Below, piece after piece: positions 7,634-14,886 of a DNA stretch of 29,136 nucleotides (within the stretch, counting starts at the first letter, position 1; each line of letters starts with the position of its first letter). Source of the DNA: CAYIBZ01 sp964361795 (GTDB taxonomy: Bacteria > Patescibacteriota > Minisyncoccia > UBA6257 > WO2-44-18); contig CAYIBZ010000005.1 in the NCBI GenBank assembly GCA_964361795.1, positions 1 to 29,136 of the forward strand. The letters are read 5' to 3'. The notes below the pieces were generated by a model. That model saw nothing but the letters and a program-made list of their open reading frames with translations, searched no databases and had not been told where the DNA came from. A program made the position numbers and the translations under genes.

Positions 7634-7742
7634 TCCAATTACCAATTTACAATTTCCAATGAATTTTCAATGAAACAATTATTCAAACGGTTTGAAATAT
7701 TGATAAATTGAATCATTGATTGAAAATTGAGAATTGAAAATT
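7634..7742. repeat. AT-rich degenerate repeat (AATTGAAAATT-like)
   Basis: The 133-nt gap between rnj and trpS is filled with variants of TTTCCAATT/TTTACAATTT, then ATTGAAAATTGAGAATTGAAAATT. Very similar tandem units occur inside argS at 15197-15240. It contains no convincing promoter or hairpin terminator. Confidence 0.65.
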
Positions 7743-7756
7743 TGCTATTAACAAAT

Positions 7757-8746
7757 ATGAAAAAACCAATATTAATCTCCGGTATTCAGCCTACGGGAAG
7801 ACTTCATCTAGGAAACTACTTGGGCGCGCTTAAAAACTTCGTTGAACTGCAAAATTCCGGAAAATATCAGTGCTATTTTTTTGTTGCCGATTATCATTCT
7901 TTAACCGAAGATTTTGATCCAAATCAAAAATCCGAGCAAATTCTTAATTTAACAGCAGATTATTTAGCCGCCGGTCTTGATCCGAAAAAATCTGCCATCT
8001 TTCTACAATCAAGAGTCCCACAGTCAACGGAGCTCGCGTGGATTTTGGGGGCAATCACTCCGTTTGGAGAACTCGGCCGAATGACGCAATTTAAAGATAA
8101 ATCTGGAGCGCAAAAAGAAAATGTGAATGTCGGGCTTTTCACCTATCCCGTACTGATGGCAGCGGATATTTTACTGTATGACGCGGGCGTAGTTCCCGTC
8201 GGCGAAGACCAATTACAACATTTAGAACTCGCCAGAACACTTGCCCGAAAATTCAATTCCAAATTCGGCCAAACTTTTGTTGAATCAAAAGCGCTTTTGA
8301 CTGCCACTCCCCGCTTGATGTCATTGGATGACCCAACTAAAAAAATGTCCAAATCCAGCCCTGCCGGCTGTCTTTTCATTGACGATGAGCCAGCCGAAAT
8401 TGAAAAGAAAATTAAAGCCGCCGTTACCGATTCCGGCAGTGAGGTAAAATATGACGAACAAAATAAACCAGCGATTTCCAATCTGTTGATGATTTATGGC
8501 GAGCTTTCCGGAAAGTCTGTCGGTGAAATTGAGAAAAAATTCTCCGGCAAAGGTTATGCCGAATTTAAAAAATCTTTGGCCAAAACAGTTGTTGAATACT
8601 TCGCCGATTTCCGCAAACAAAAAACATCGCTTATCAAAAAACCCGCGACTCTTAAAAAAGTCCTTCGACTCGGCTCAGGACAAGCCCACGCAATCGCCAA
8701 GAAAAAAATCCACGAAATTAAAAATAAAATAGGCCTACTTATTTAG
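7757..8746 (+). CDS. trpS: tryptophanyl-tRNA synthetase
   Basis: TrpRS charges tRNA-Trp. It is a class I enzyme with the variant HIGH motif in SGIQPTGRLHLGNYLGAL (residues about 9-26) and the KMSKS motif in DDPTKKMSKSSP (about 195). At 329 residues it has the normal length. I chose ATG 7757; the upstream in-frame TTG at 7727 lies in the AT-rich repeat and would add a non-homologous leader. Near the C-terminus, the residues RLGSGQA are encoded by a short element (8663-8685) that looks like a repeat read in frame. The gene ends within a terminator shared with the convergent minus-strand operon. Confidence 0.95.
   Translation: MKKPILISGIQPTGRLHLGNYLGALKNFVELQNSGKYQCYFFVADYHSLTEDFDPNQKSEQILNLTADYLAAGLDPKKSAIFLQSRVPQSTELAWILGAITPFGELGRMTQFKDKSGAQKENVNVGLFTYPVLMAADILLYDAGVVPVGEDQLQHLELARTLARKFNSKFGQTFVESKALLTATPRLMSLDDPTKKMSKSSPAGCLFIDDEPAEIEKKIKAAVTDSGSEVKYDEQNKPAISNLLMIYGELSGKSVGEIEKKFSGKGYAEFKKSLAKTVVEYFADFRKQKTSLIKKPATLKKVLRLGSGQAHAIAKKKIHEIKNKIGLLI
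8663..8685. repeat. short repeat-like element within trpS
   Basis: The element CTTCGACTCGGCTCAGGACA (continuing AGC) encodes RLGSGQA in the trpS frame, and SFDSAQDK in the next frame. From memory, elements of the form TTCGACnnGCTCAGGAC are scattered repeats in many bacterial genomes. Only one copy is in this window, so repeat status is inferred. Confidence 0.45.
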
Positions 8747-8758
8747 TAGGACCTTTTT
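8731..8758. terminator. terminator shared by trpS and the minus-strand operon
   Basis: Stem AGGCCTAC / GTAGG(A)CCT with one bulged A, followed on the plus strand by TTTTT. On the minus strand it is followed by a T-rich tract. The stop codons of both convergent genes lie inside it. Confidence 0.75.
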
Positions 8759-9017
8759 CTTCCGATTTTTCCACGCCATTCTGCTTCTGACGTTCGTCAG
8801 ATCTATAAGTTAACCAAGTAAAAACACTAGCAGCAACGAAACAAAGAACTAGATTAATGAAGAAGCTTCCGATGAATACGTTAATTAGAATGGCGGATAC
8901 GGCAGCTACCACCAAAAACAAACTACCATATCTATAATAAACCTTACACCATCCGCATTCGCACTCCGTGTGTTTCACGAATCCTCCTAAGAATAGGAAC
9001 TGGAATGACTTTAGCAT
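8739..9017 (-). CDS. small two-helix membrane protein
   Basis: The 92-residue protein (MLKSFQFLFLGG...) has a cysteine cluster at residues about 18-24 (TECECGWC), two adjacent membrane helices at about 31-72, and a charged tail (DERQKQNGVEKSEEKG). The start at 9017 is fixed by a good Shine-Dalgarno (GAGGAAG, 5 nt before ATG). I do not recognise the family. It lies 36 nt downstream of the preceding gene in the same direction, so it is probably the last gene of a three-gene operon. The C(E)CxxC cluster could bind a metal, but this is speculative. Confidence 0.7.
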   Translation of the reverse strand: MLKSFQFLFLGGFVKHTECECGWCKVYYRYGSLFLVVAAVSAILINVFIGSFFINLVLCFVAASVFTWLTYRSDERQKQNGVEKSEEKGPTK

Positions 9018-9053
9018 TAAATCTTCCTCACCGCAAGCCAAGAAGCGGGTTAG

Positions 9054-9380
9054 CTATTTATTCCTTGCTGCAAAAGCGAACTGATCGAAATACTTTTGCA
9101 AATCTTCTAGCGAACTTTTGTAGAGCTGGTCGCCGTAAACAATGTCGCAAAAAACTTCGCGAGCTCTGGCAATTTCCCATCTTCTTCCCTTCCAACGAGA
9201 ATCGCCCAAAGTTAAATCAAAAAGTTCAAGAGCGCGTTCCACGGCCCCCTTGTATAATTTTTCGTCTTTGTCCTTCCAGCGGATAGCCCGCGAAACTTCA
9301 CTGCCGATATTTCCTAATTGCTCTTTGAGAGAAAATTCATACCAACGCCCGGCCGCTAATTCTTTATGTTGAAAGTTCAT
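9054..9380 (-). CDS. conserved Patescibacteria hypothetical protein
   Basis: The 108-residue helical protein begins MNFQHKELAAGRWYEFSLKE. It has GSEVSRAIRWKDKDE, then AVERALELFDLTLGD and a final RAREVFCDIVYGD block. From memory this is a recurrent but unnamed family in Patescibacteria genomes, often next to small regulatory or toxin-like genes. No catalytic motif is apparent. The start codon lies 19 nt after the DUF5674 gene, so the two are probably co-transcribed. The function is unknown. Confidence 0.75.
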   Translation of the reverse strand: MNFQHKELAAGRWYEFSLKEQLGNIGSEVSRAIRWKDKDEKLYKGAVERALELFDLTLGDSRWKGRRWEIARAREVFCDIVYGDQLYKSSLEDLQKYFDQFAFAARNK

Positions 9381-9399
9381 AGTTAGAAATGGGTTCTAT

Positions 9400-9750
9400 C
9401 TAGTCAACAACTAATTTCTTGACTGTCTCTTTTATTTTTTTCTGAATCTCCAAACTTTCCACTCCGCGAGAGCGATTGCCGAAAGCCGGCTTGATATTAA
9501 CCATGGAATTAAACTCAATCCACTCCTCATCGGTTTTTTTTGGATAAAGATTAATTCCCCAAGTGTTTTCTCTTTTCGATCCCTTATTTTCCGACAAGAA
9601 AACTTCTTCATCGGCGTGAAGCTCGCCGCCCACTGCCATGATTTCTTGCTCTATATCCACTACCGCTTTTACAATATCGCCGAATTCTTCACGAGCTATT
9701 TCCAAAAGCTCGGATTTTTTAATTGGAGATTTCACGATTCTTATCGCCAT
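9400..9750 (-). CDS. DUF5674 family protein
   Basis: The 116-residue protein carries the hallmarks I associate with DUF5674: KSPIKKSELLEIAREEFGD, then VKAVVDIEQEIMAVGGELHADEE, WGINLYPKK, WIEFNSMVNIKPA and NRSRGVE. The function is unknown. ATG 9750 begins 6 nt after a TAAAAT -10 box, which suggests a leaderless message. It is the first gene of an operon with the next two minus-strand genes. An 18-bp perfect palindrome lies about 50 nt upstream and may be an operator. Confidence 0.85.
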   Translation of the reverse strand: MAIRIVKSPIKKSELLEIAREEFGDIVKAVVDIEQEIMAVGGELHADEEVFLSENKGSKRENTWGINLYPKKTDEEWIEFNSMVNIKPAFGNRSRGVESLEIQKKIKETVKKLVVD

Positions 9751-9756
9751 AAGAAT

Positions 9757-9786
9757 ATTTTAACATTGAATACGGTCAATCGCCAA
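9757..9786 (-). promoter_or_regulatory. promoter of the DUF5674 operon
   Basis: On the minus strand: TTGGCG (9781-9786), an 18-nt spacer, TAAAAT (9757-9762), then 6 nt to the ATG. Confidence 0.5.
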
Positions 9787-9801
9787 AAGAAAATGCCCTA
9801 T

Positions 9802-9819
9802 ACTACCCTTAAGGGTAGT
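9802..9819. promoter_or_regulatory. 18-bp perfect palindrome upstream of the DUF5674 promoter
   Basis: ACTACCCTTAAGGGTAGT is self-complementary over 18 bp. It lies 15 bp upstream of the predicted -35 box, a suitable position for a regulator-binding site. It could also be a short hairpin. Confidence 0.45.
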
Positions 9820-9888
9820 GCTTAGTGCGCCTCGCGCAATCTTTGCGTTAAGTTAATCTTCGAATTTTTTCTCAATTTATTTTGACTC

Positions 9889-9952
9889 GCCTGCCTGCCC
9901 ATGCCTACCGCCTGCCTGCCTGTAGGCATGGGCAGGCAGGCGGTAGGCAGGT
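9889..9952. repeat. GC-rich bistable palindrome downstream of ileS
   Basis: Two mutually exclusive perfect stems are possible. One has 20-bp arms, 9889-9908 with 9922-9941 (GCCTGCCTGCCCATGCCTAC arm). The other has 17-bp arms, 9904-9920 with 9931-9947. Neither side has a T-run, so it is not a standard terminator. It is built of CCTGCCTGCC units and looks like a repeat element. Confidence 0.85.
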
Positions 9953-9968
9953 AAAATTTGTTATCAAT

Positions 9969-12900
9969 CTAAAATTTACGCACCCACATCCAGATATCCC
10001 AGTTATCCAGTTTGGTATTTAGTTCCGCGTCAAACTTTTCTTTTTTGAAAATTACGCTTTTCGCGCTAACAGATTCTTTAAAATCATTAAGATTGGCATT
10101 TACGACATCCAAAAGATCTTTCGGAAATTCTGCCATCAAGACAATTTTTTCACCCGGCCGGTAGCCGGCATCGTGCCGCAATCCCTGCGCCATCCGAACC
10201 AACTCACGCATGATGCCTTCGTTCCGTAATTCTGGAGTAATTTTTGTGTCTAATTCCACTTCGCCTTTGATTTTGTTATCGAAAACAACTTCCTTCACAT
10301 TCACTTCGTCTGCCAAAATAGATAATAATTCTTTGTCCGCGGTTTTTAATTTTTCATTTTTGATTTTTAATTTGGACAATGGCTGGCGCACCTTGATACC
10401 GGCTTCGGCTCTTTTTGCTAGAACCAAACTGGCCCAGTAACGAATTTGGGACATTTGTTTTACTAATTTCTCGTCGATTTCTTCTTTAATTGCTTTTGGC
10501 CAGTTGGTCAGGTGAACAGATTGAACATTGTCAGCATCTTCAGAAGTTTGGGCTCCCATATCTTTTAAGCTCACGTAAAGCGCTTCGGAAAAAAAAGGAT
10601 TGAAGGGCGCGGCTAATTTGCTAATTTTTAACAAAACCTTGCCTAAAACCGGCAAGGATTCTGGTCTTTTGCGAGAACGACGAATGTACCAGCGTGACAA
10701 ATCGTCAATCAAAACTTCAATTGCTTTTGCGGCGCTGCCAATATCATATTCATCCAGTAATTTTGTTACCTCGCCAATTGTTTGATGAAGGCGCGATAGT
10801 ATCCACTTGTCGAGCAAGGTCAGCCCCTTAAACTTGCCGGCGGGAATTCTGCGGCAATGAGTCGCTAAAAATACGTATGAATTATAAACTAGGTTATGAA
10901 GCCTGTTTTTGACTTTGGCTAAATCATTTTCATCAAATTTTTTCGGCTCACCCGGGTCATTAACGGTATAGAAATACCAGCGCAAGACATCCGCTCCGTA
11001 TTTTTGAATCATCTGCCATGGATCAACAACATTGCCTTTTGATTTAGACATTTTTTGCCCGTTTTTATCCAATAACAAACCCAAAGAGATAACATTCAAA
11101 TACGGCGCGCCTTGCTTCAAAAGAGTGGAAACCGCCAAAAGCGTGTAGAACCAGCCGCGAGTCTGGTCAATCGCTTCGGTAATGTAATCCGCCGGAAAAT
11201 GCTCGCCTTTATCAATTATTTTTTTGTTCTCAAACGGATAATGCCATTCGGCAAAAGGCATCGCTCCGGAATCAAACCAAACATCGGCTACTTCCTTCAC
11301 GCGAACCATCTTTTCTGCGCACTTCGGACATTTCAGCGCGATATTATCAACAAACGGCCGGTGAACATCCAATTCTCCATCCATATTAAACGGCCAGTTG
11401 CCGACCGGCAATTCTTTATACTCGCCAACTTCAACATAAGAAATCTTCTCAATCTCTTCTCTTTTCATTCCGCGAATCGTCCTATCCAAAACCCATAAAG
11501 GATCGCCATGGCCGACAATTAAGATATTTTTTCCATCGTACTTATCGTTCAGATCTTTCACCGCTTCTACCATTCTTCTCTGCGCGTCTACCCAATTTTC
11601 CCCTCCCGGAGGAGTTTTGATGAAACGCTCCATTAAATTTCTAAAAAAACGATGATGCTCCTCCACTGGCCGGCCGTTGAAAATGCCGGTGTTAAGCTCG
11701 GACAATCTTTTGTCAATCACTATTTTCGCGCCAGTTTCTTTGGCAATTAATTTAGCGGTTTCGGTTGTCCGCAAGTACGGCGAGCAGACTATTAAATCAA
11801 TATTTTTCTTTTTTAATTCTTTGCCTAATTTTTTTCCTTGCTCAATGCCTTTGGCGGTAGGACGAGAAATATTTTTCCCTTTTTCCGGCCCTGAAGCGAC
11901 AAAATTTTTCACATTATGATCTGATTCAACATGGCGAGCGATAAAAAATTTATTTTTATGGTAAGCGTATTTATTCAAACCTTCCAATCCGCCTATGACT
12001 AAAACTTCATCGCACTTGGAACTCTTATCCGGATGATTCCAAATGGGCAATGGCGTGCCCCAATATCGGTCCCGGGAAATAGACCAGTCTTTAATTTCTT
12101 TTAACCACTCTCCGAACCGGCCTTCCTTAATATGAGATGGTTTCCAATTGATTTTTTCATTGGCGGAAAGCAAATCGTCGCGCAATTTGCTCATTTCTAT
12201 AAACCATGAAAATCTCGCGAAATAAATCAAAGGATTGGAACACCGCCAACAGAACGGATATTCGTGTTCAATGGTTCCGGCGCCGTAGAGCAAACCACGC
12301 TTCTCTAAATCCTTAATAATGTCGCTGTCGGCTTCTTTAATAAATTTACCCGACCCCGGAAAACCTTTTTTCATCTTTCCTTGATCGTCAATTGTCAAAG
12401 GAATATCCCGATCACCCGCCACGCGCAAATCATCTTCCCCAAAAGCTGGAGCAATATGCACTAAGCCTGTTCCTTCTTCTGTAGAAACGAAATCTCCCGC
12501 TAAAACCTCTCCCTCGCTTTTGCCGTATAATAATTCATATTTTTTGCCAACTAATTTTTTGCCGGACATTTTTTCCACCACCTCCGGTTCTTTTCCTTCC
12601 GTCTTCGGCGGCACGTTATAAGACCATAAATATTCGTCGCCAACTTTATATTTCGTATAAGTTAATTTCGGATTCACCGCCACTGCCACGTTCGCCGGCA
12701 ACGTCCACGGCGTGGTAGTCCAAATCAAAAGGAATTCTTTTCCTTTTGATTTGCCCTTTGAAGATTTATCGAAAGAGGGCTTCAATTTAAACTTTACAAA
12801 AACTGACGGATCTTTCGTCAGTTTATACGCCCCCGGCTGTCCCAGCTCGTGGCTGGAAAGCGGCGTCTGGCATCGCGGACACCATGGGACTACTTTGTAT

Positions 12901-13421
12901 AATTTTTTCAAAAGTCCGCGTTTATTTATTTCGCTAAACACCCACCAGAGAGTTTCTATGTAAGAATTATCGTAAGTTACGTAAGCTTTCTCAAAATCCA
13001 GCCAAAACCCCACCCGCTCGGTTAACCTTTCCCATTCACTCTTATATTTCCAAACCGACATTTTCGCCCGCGCGTTAAATTCCGCAATCCCAAACTTCTC
13101 AATCTCCTGTTTATTTTTAATGCCCAATTCTTTTTCCACTTCCAATTCTACCGGCAATCCATGCGTGTCCCAACCGGCGCGCCGTAAAACATAATGACCC
13201 TGCATGGTTTTATAGCGGAGCATAATGTCTTTGAAAGCCCGAGTAAGTATATGGTGAGTTCCGGGTTTTCCGTTAGCCGTAGGAGGGCCTTCAAAAAAAC
13301 GAAACGGCTTCTTGCCTTCTCGATTCTTCAAAGATTTCTCAAAAATCTGGTTTTCCTTCCAAAATTTTAAGACCTTCTCCTCAATTTCCGGCAAATTAAA
13401 TTGTTTGAGCCCACGTAACAT
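9969..13421 (-). CDS. ileS: isoleucyl-tRNA synthetase with an inserted histidine-phosphatase domain
   Basis: IleRS charges tRNA-Ile. This 1150-residue protein has the variant HIGH site GKPGTHHILTRAFKD (about 51-65), the editing-domain sequence WTTTPWTLPAN (about 234-244), WGTPLPIW (454-461) and KMSKSKGNVVDPW (790-802). GTHH at the HIGH site places it in the eukaryote-like type 2 IleRS group. Between WGTPLPIW and LDVHRPFVD (about 684) there are roughly 175 extra residues. They form a histidine-phosphatase domain with every catalytic motif: FIARHVES (493-500), SPYLRTTETA (547-556), LSELNTGIFNG (573-583) and LIVGHGD (634-640). Residues 1018-1026 (KIKNEKLKT) may come from an AT-rich repeat. I chose ATG 13421, next to its promoter, over the TTG at 13430. 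Confidence 0.95.
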   Translation of the reverse strand: MLRGLKQFNLPEIEEKVLKFWKENQIFEKSLKNREGKKPFRFFEGPPTANGKPGTHHILTRAFKDIMLRYKTMQGHYVLRRAGWDTHGLPVELEVEKELGIKNKQEIEKFGIAEFNARAKMSVWKYKSEWERLTERVGFWLDFEKAYVTYDNSYIETLWWVFSEINKRGLLKKLYKVVPWCPRCQTPLSSHELGQPGAYKLTKDPSVFVKFKLKPSFDKSSKGKSKGKEFLLIWTTTPWTLPANVAVAVNPKLTYTKYKVGDEYLWSYNVPPKTEGKEPEVVEKMSGKKLVGKKYELLYGKSEGEVLAGDFVSTEEGTGLVHIAPAFGEDDLRVAGDRDIPLTIDDQGKMKKGFPGSGKFIKEADSDIIKDLEKRGLLYGAGTIEHEYPFCWRCSNPLIYFARFSWFIEMSKLRDDLLSANEKINWKPSHIKEGRFGEWLKEIKDWSISRDRYWGTPLPIWNHPDKSSKCDEVLVIGGLEGLNKYAYHKNKFFIARHVESDHNVKNFVASGPEKGKNISRPTAKGIEQGKKLGKELKKKNIDLIVCSPYLRTTETAKLIAKETGAKIVIDKRLSELNTGIFNGRPVEEHHRFFRNLMERFIKTPPGGENWVDAQRRMVEAVKDLNDKYDGKNILIVGHGDPLWVLDRTIRGMKREEIEKISYVEVGEYKELPVGNWPFNMDGELDVHRPFVDNIALKCPKCAEKMVRVKEVADVWFDSGAMPFAEWHYPFENKKIIDKGEHFPADYITEAIDQTRGWFYTLLAVSTLLKQGAPYLNVISLGLLLDKNGQKMSKSKGNVVDPWQMIQKYGADVLRWYFYTVNDPGEPKKFDENDLAKVKNRLHNLVYNSYVFLATHCRRIPAGKFKGLTLLDKWILSRLHQTIGEVTKLLDEYDIGSAAKAIEVLIDDLSRWYIRRSRKRPESLPVLGKVLLKISKLAAPFNPFFSEALYVSLKDMGAQTSEDADNVQSVHLTNWPKAIKEEIDEKLVKQMSQIRYWASLVLAKRAEAGIKVRQPLSKLKIKNEKLKTADKELLSILADEVNVKEVVFDNKIKGEVELDTKITPELRNEGIMRELVRMAQGLRHDAGYRPGEKIVLMAEFPKDLLDVVNANLNDFKESVSAKSVIFKKEKFDAELNTKLDNWDIWMWVRKF

Positions 13422-13429
13422 ACCAATCA

Positions 13430-13458
13430 ATCTTAAACAAAATATGGAGGAATTTCAA
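13430..13458 (-). promoter_or_regulatory. ileS promoter
   Basis: On the minus strand: TTGAAA (13453-13458), a 17-nt spacer and TAAGAT (13430-13435). Only 8 nt separate it from the ATG, so the message is predicted to be leaderless. No T-box or other leader can fit. Confidence 0.7.
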
Positions 13459-13544
13459 TGAAATCTTGTCTTGTTAAACAAGACTTGCCAAAAAAATATT
13501 TTTTGCCTAAAATATTATCGGTACTTACAACGGAGGGCCAATGA
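13458..13544 (+). CDS. possible 28-codon leader ORF
   Basis: An ATG at 13458 lies 7 nt after GGAGG. It opens a 28-codon frame (MKSCLVKQDLPKKYFLPKIL...) whose TGA overlaps the ATG of the next gene as ATGA, and that gene also has its own GGAGG. The arrangement fits translational coupling. Against it, the best promoter lies inside the frame and there is little room for one upstream, so it may be chance. Confidence 0.25.
   Translation: MKSCLVKQDLPKKYFLPKILSVLTTEGQ
13468..13513 (+). promoter_or_regulatory. promoter with an adjoining inverted repeat
   Basis: TTGCCA (13485-13490), a 17-nt spacer and TAAAAT (13508-13513). Touching the -35 box is a perfect inverted repeat, GTCTTGTT-A-AACAAGAC (13468-13484), which could be a binding site for a regulator or extend a divergent control region with ileS. 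Confidence 0.6.
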
Positions 13545-14284
13545 TCGCACTGCTGTTTTCGGCGTTTCTTGCCGTTCAGCCACAGGATTATGAATTGGGC
13601 GGAGACTTTCGCGTTAAACGTTTTCTGGTAAGCGATGAACCGGATTTAATCAGTAACGACTACCGCAATTTTAGCGGAAATCCAGATTATGAAATGCGAT
13701 TAAGGAATCGCATTGTCTTTAGTGATAATTGGGATTTGGAACTTAATCCTTACGCCTGGTATTCTAGAGAGCATCAACTGTCTCGCTTGGGACTCTTCAG
13801 TGAATTTAAGTACATCCTCCGCAATAGTAATCCGAAGGAAGAAATTCCCCTCGCTCATTTGGGATATGGCCATCATAGTCTGCACAACGCCGATCGCGAA
13901 TCACCCGATCATGATGGCTGGTATCAGGACTGGTTTTTGATGAATATGTACTTTTACCACGAAGCAAAAATGGCAATAGGAACTGAATTTCGCTTCTATT
14001 TTCATAATACTGTGCCGATGGAGATTAAAGATCGTTATGATTCCGGCGATCCTTCCGCGATAACCCAACTAGGCTTGCGCGTATCTACTGAATCCAGCAA
14101 CTGCTTCTTCAGCTTTTTGCCGTACTTTCAGATAGGAAAACAAGCTAGTTTGTATGGCTTTCGGGGCGAGGTGACTCGTCCTATAAACCGGAATTTTTAT
14201 AACTTTTTAGATATTCATTATTACAAATCGGGAAATGAAGATCGCTGGATGATTGGCTTAGGAGTAGCGGTAAAGTTTAATTAA
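13541..14284 (+). CDS. secreted beta-rich protein, possibly barrel-like, unknown function
   Basis: The 247-residue protein starts with a short hydrophobic export signal (MIALLFSAFLAVQPQ, cleavage probably near residue 13-15). The rest alternates polar and hydrophobic/aromatic residues in short strands (MRLRNRIVFSDNWDLELNPY, TEFRFYFHNTV, RWMIGLGVAVKFN) separated by polar turns. This is the pattern of an outer-membrane-type beta-barrel. Barrels are unexpected in Patescibacteria, which are thought to lack an outer membrane, so a secreted beta-sandwich is an alternative. A strong Shine-Dalgarno (CGGAGGG) lies 5 nt before ATG. It has its own promoter and terminator. No homologous family is recognised. 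Confidence 0.7.
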   Translation: MIALLFSAFLAVQPQDYELGGDFRVKRFLVSDEPDLISNDYRNFSGNPDYEMRLRNRIVFSDNWDLELNPYAWYSREHQLSRLGLFSEFKYILRNSNPKEEIPLAHLGYGHHSLHNADRESPDHDGWYQDWFLMNMYFYHEAKMAIGTEFRFYFHNTVPMEIKDRYDSGDPSAITQLGLRVSTESSNCFFSFLPYFQIGKQASLYGFRGEVTRPINRNFYNFLDIHYYKSGNEDRWMIGLGVAVKFN

Positions 14285-14292
14285 AAATCAAC

Positions 14293-14329
14293 AAAAAATG
14301 AGCGCTTTCTTAAGCGCTCATTAATTTTT
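14293..14329. terminator. bidirectional rho-independent terminator
   Basis: An 11-bp perfect stem (AATGAGCGCTT / AAGCGCTCATT, loop TCTT) has five T on the plus side and six T on the minus side. It ends both the secreted-protein gene and the small membrane-protein pair. Confidence 0.9.
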
Positions 14330-14590
14330 CTCGCAGAGATCTTTTGGCATGCGAATACAGAAATACGGCCGGCGCACTCTGAATGCTTTGTAAATTGGCG
14401 CAATTACAAAAAGCGACATGAAACCGAACCAGAAAAAGTAGCCGCAGCGCCGTTCATGTTCGGAACTATACCGCTCGCCGGTTTTTTTAAAAACTTCTCT
14501 CAAAAGGCCTCGCAATAGGCAACTGGACAGAAAACCGCATCCGAACCAACAAGCCCCAAAAACCAAAGTGACGATGGCCGGTAGCGGCAT
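14321..14590 (-). CDS. small membrane protein, second of a paralogous pair
   Basis: The 89-residue protein starts at ATG 14590, overlapping the TAA of the preceding gene by one base (TAATG), so translation is probably coupled. It has two hydrophobic helices (about 3-27 and 51-66) and several cysteines. It ends CIRMPKDLCEKN, which nearly matches the C-terminus of the upstream gene (CYRMPKELCKGYG). The shared C(I/Y)RMPK(D/E)LC tail shows that the two genes are paralogues or share a recognition tail. No family is recognised. Confidence 0.65.
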   Translation of the reverse strand: MPLPAIVTLVFGACWFGCGFLSSCLLRGLLREVFKKTGERYSSEHERRCGYFFWFGFMSLFVIAPIYKAFRVRRPYFCIRMPKDLCEKN

Positions 14591-14850
14591 TACGACCGCT
14601 TTCCGTACCCTTTGCAAAGCTCCTTTGGCATCCGGTAACAAAGACTGGGGGACGTCCTGTCAACACAAACGGTCAATACTAATGAGTTAACCAATCCAAG
14701 GGGTCCGGTAATAGCATGCAAAATGCAGAGAAGTTCACCAATTTTATCATAACCTGCGTAATTAAGTCCTTCCAAAAATTTTTTCGTAGCGCCCTTCGTT
14801 AAACCATACGCCAAAACGCCGCACACAACCCAAACCAGCAGAAAAACCAT
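14590..14850 (-). CDS. small membrane protein, first of a paralogous pair
   Basis: The 86-residue protein has an N-terminal hydrophobic helix (MVFLLVWVVCGVLAYGL), a second hydrophobic region at about 40-64 and the tail SLCYRMPKELCKGYGKRS. A Shine-Dalgarno (AGGAGAG) lies 4 nt before ATG and is partly included in a small hairpin (CCTAT-TTT-ATAGG) that could limit initiation. It begins 36 nt after argS in the same direction and may be co-transcribed with it. Function unknown. Confidence 0.65.
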   Translation of the reverse strand: MVFLLVWVVCGVLAYGLTKGATKKFLEGLNYAGYDKIGELLCILHAITGPLGLVNSLVLTVCVDRTSPSLCYRMPKELCKGYGKRS

Positions 14851-14886
14851 AGACTCTCCTATAAAATAGGAACTAACAAGAGTTTA

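Noticed and set aside
9005..9372. Plus-strand ORFs of 76-93 codons opposite the minus-strand operon
   Set aside because: They are arginine/serine-rich shadows of the conserved minus-strand genes, with no promoter or family resemblance.
9889..9952. An intrinsic terminator for ileS
   Set aside because: The stem is very strong, but neither flank has the required T-run, so it is listed as a repeat.
13430..13540. A T-box riboswitch upstream of ileS
   Set aside because: The promoter lies 8 nt from the ATG, so there is no leader in which a T-box could form.
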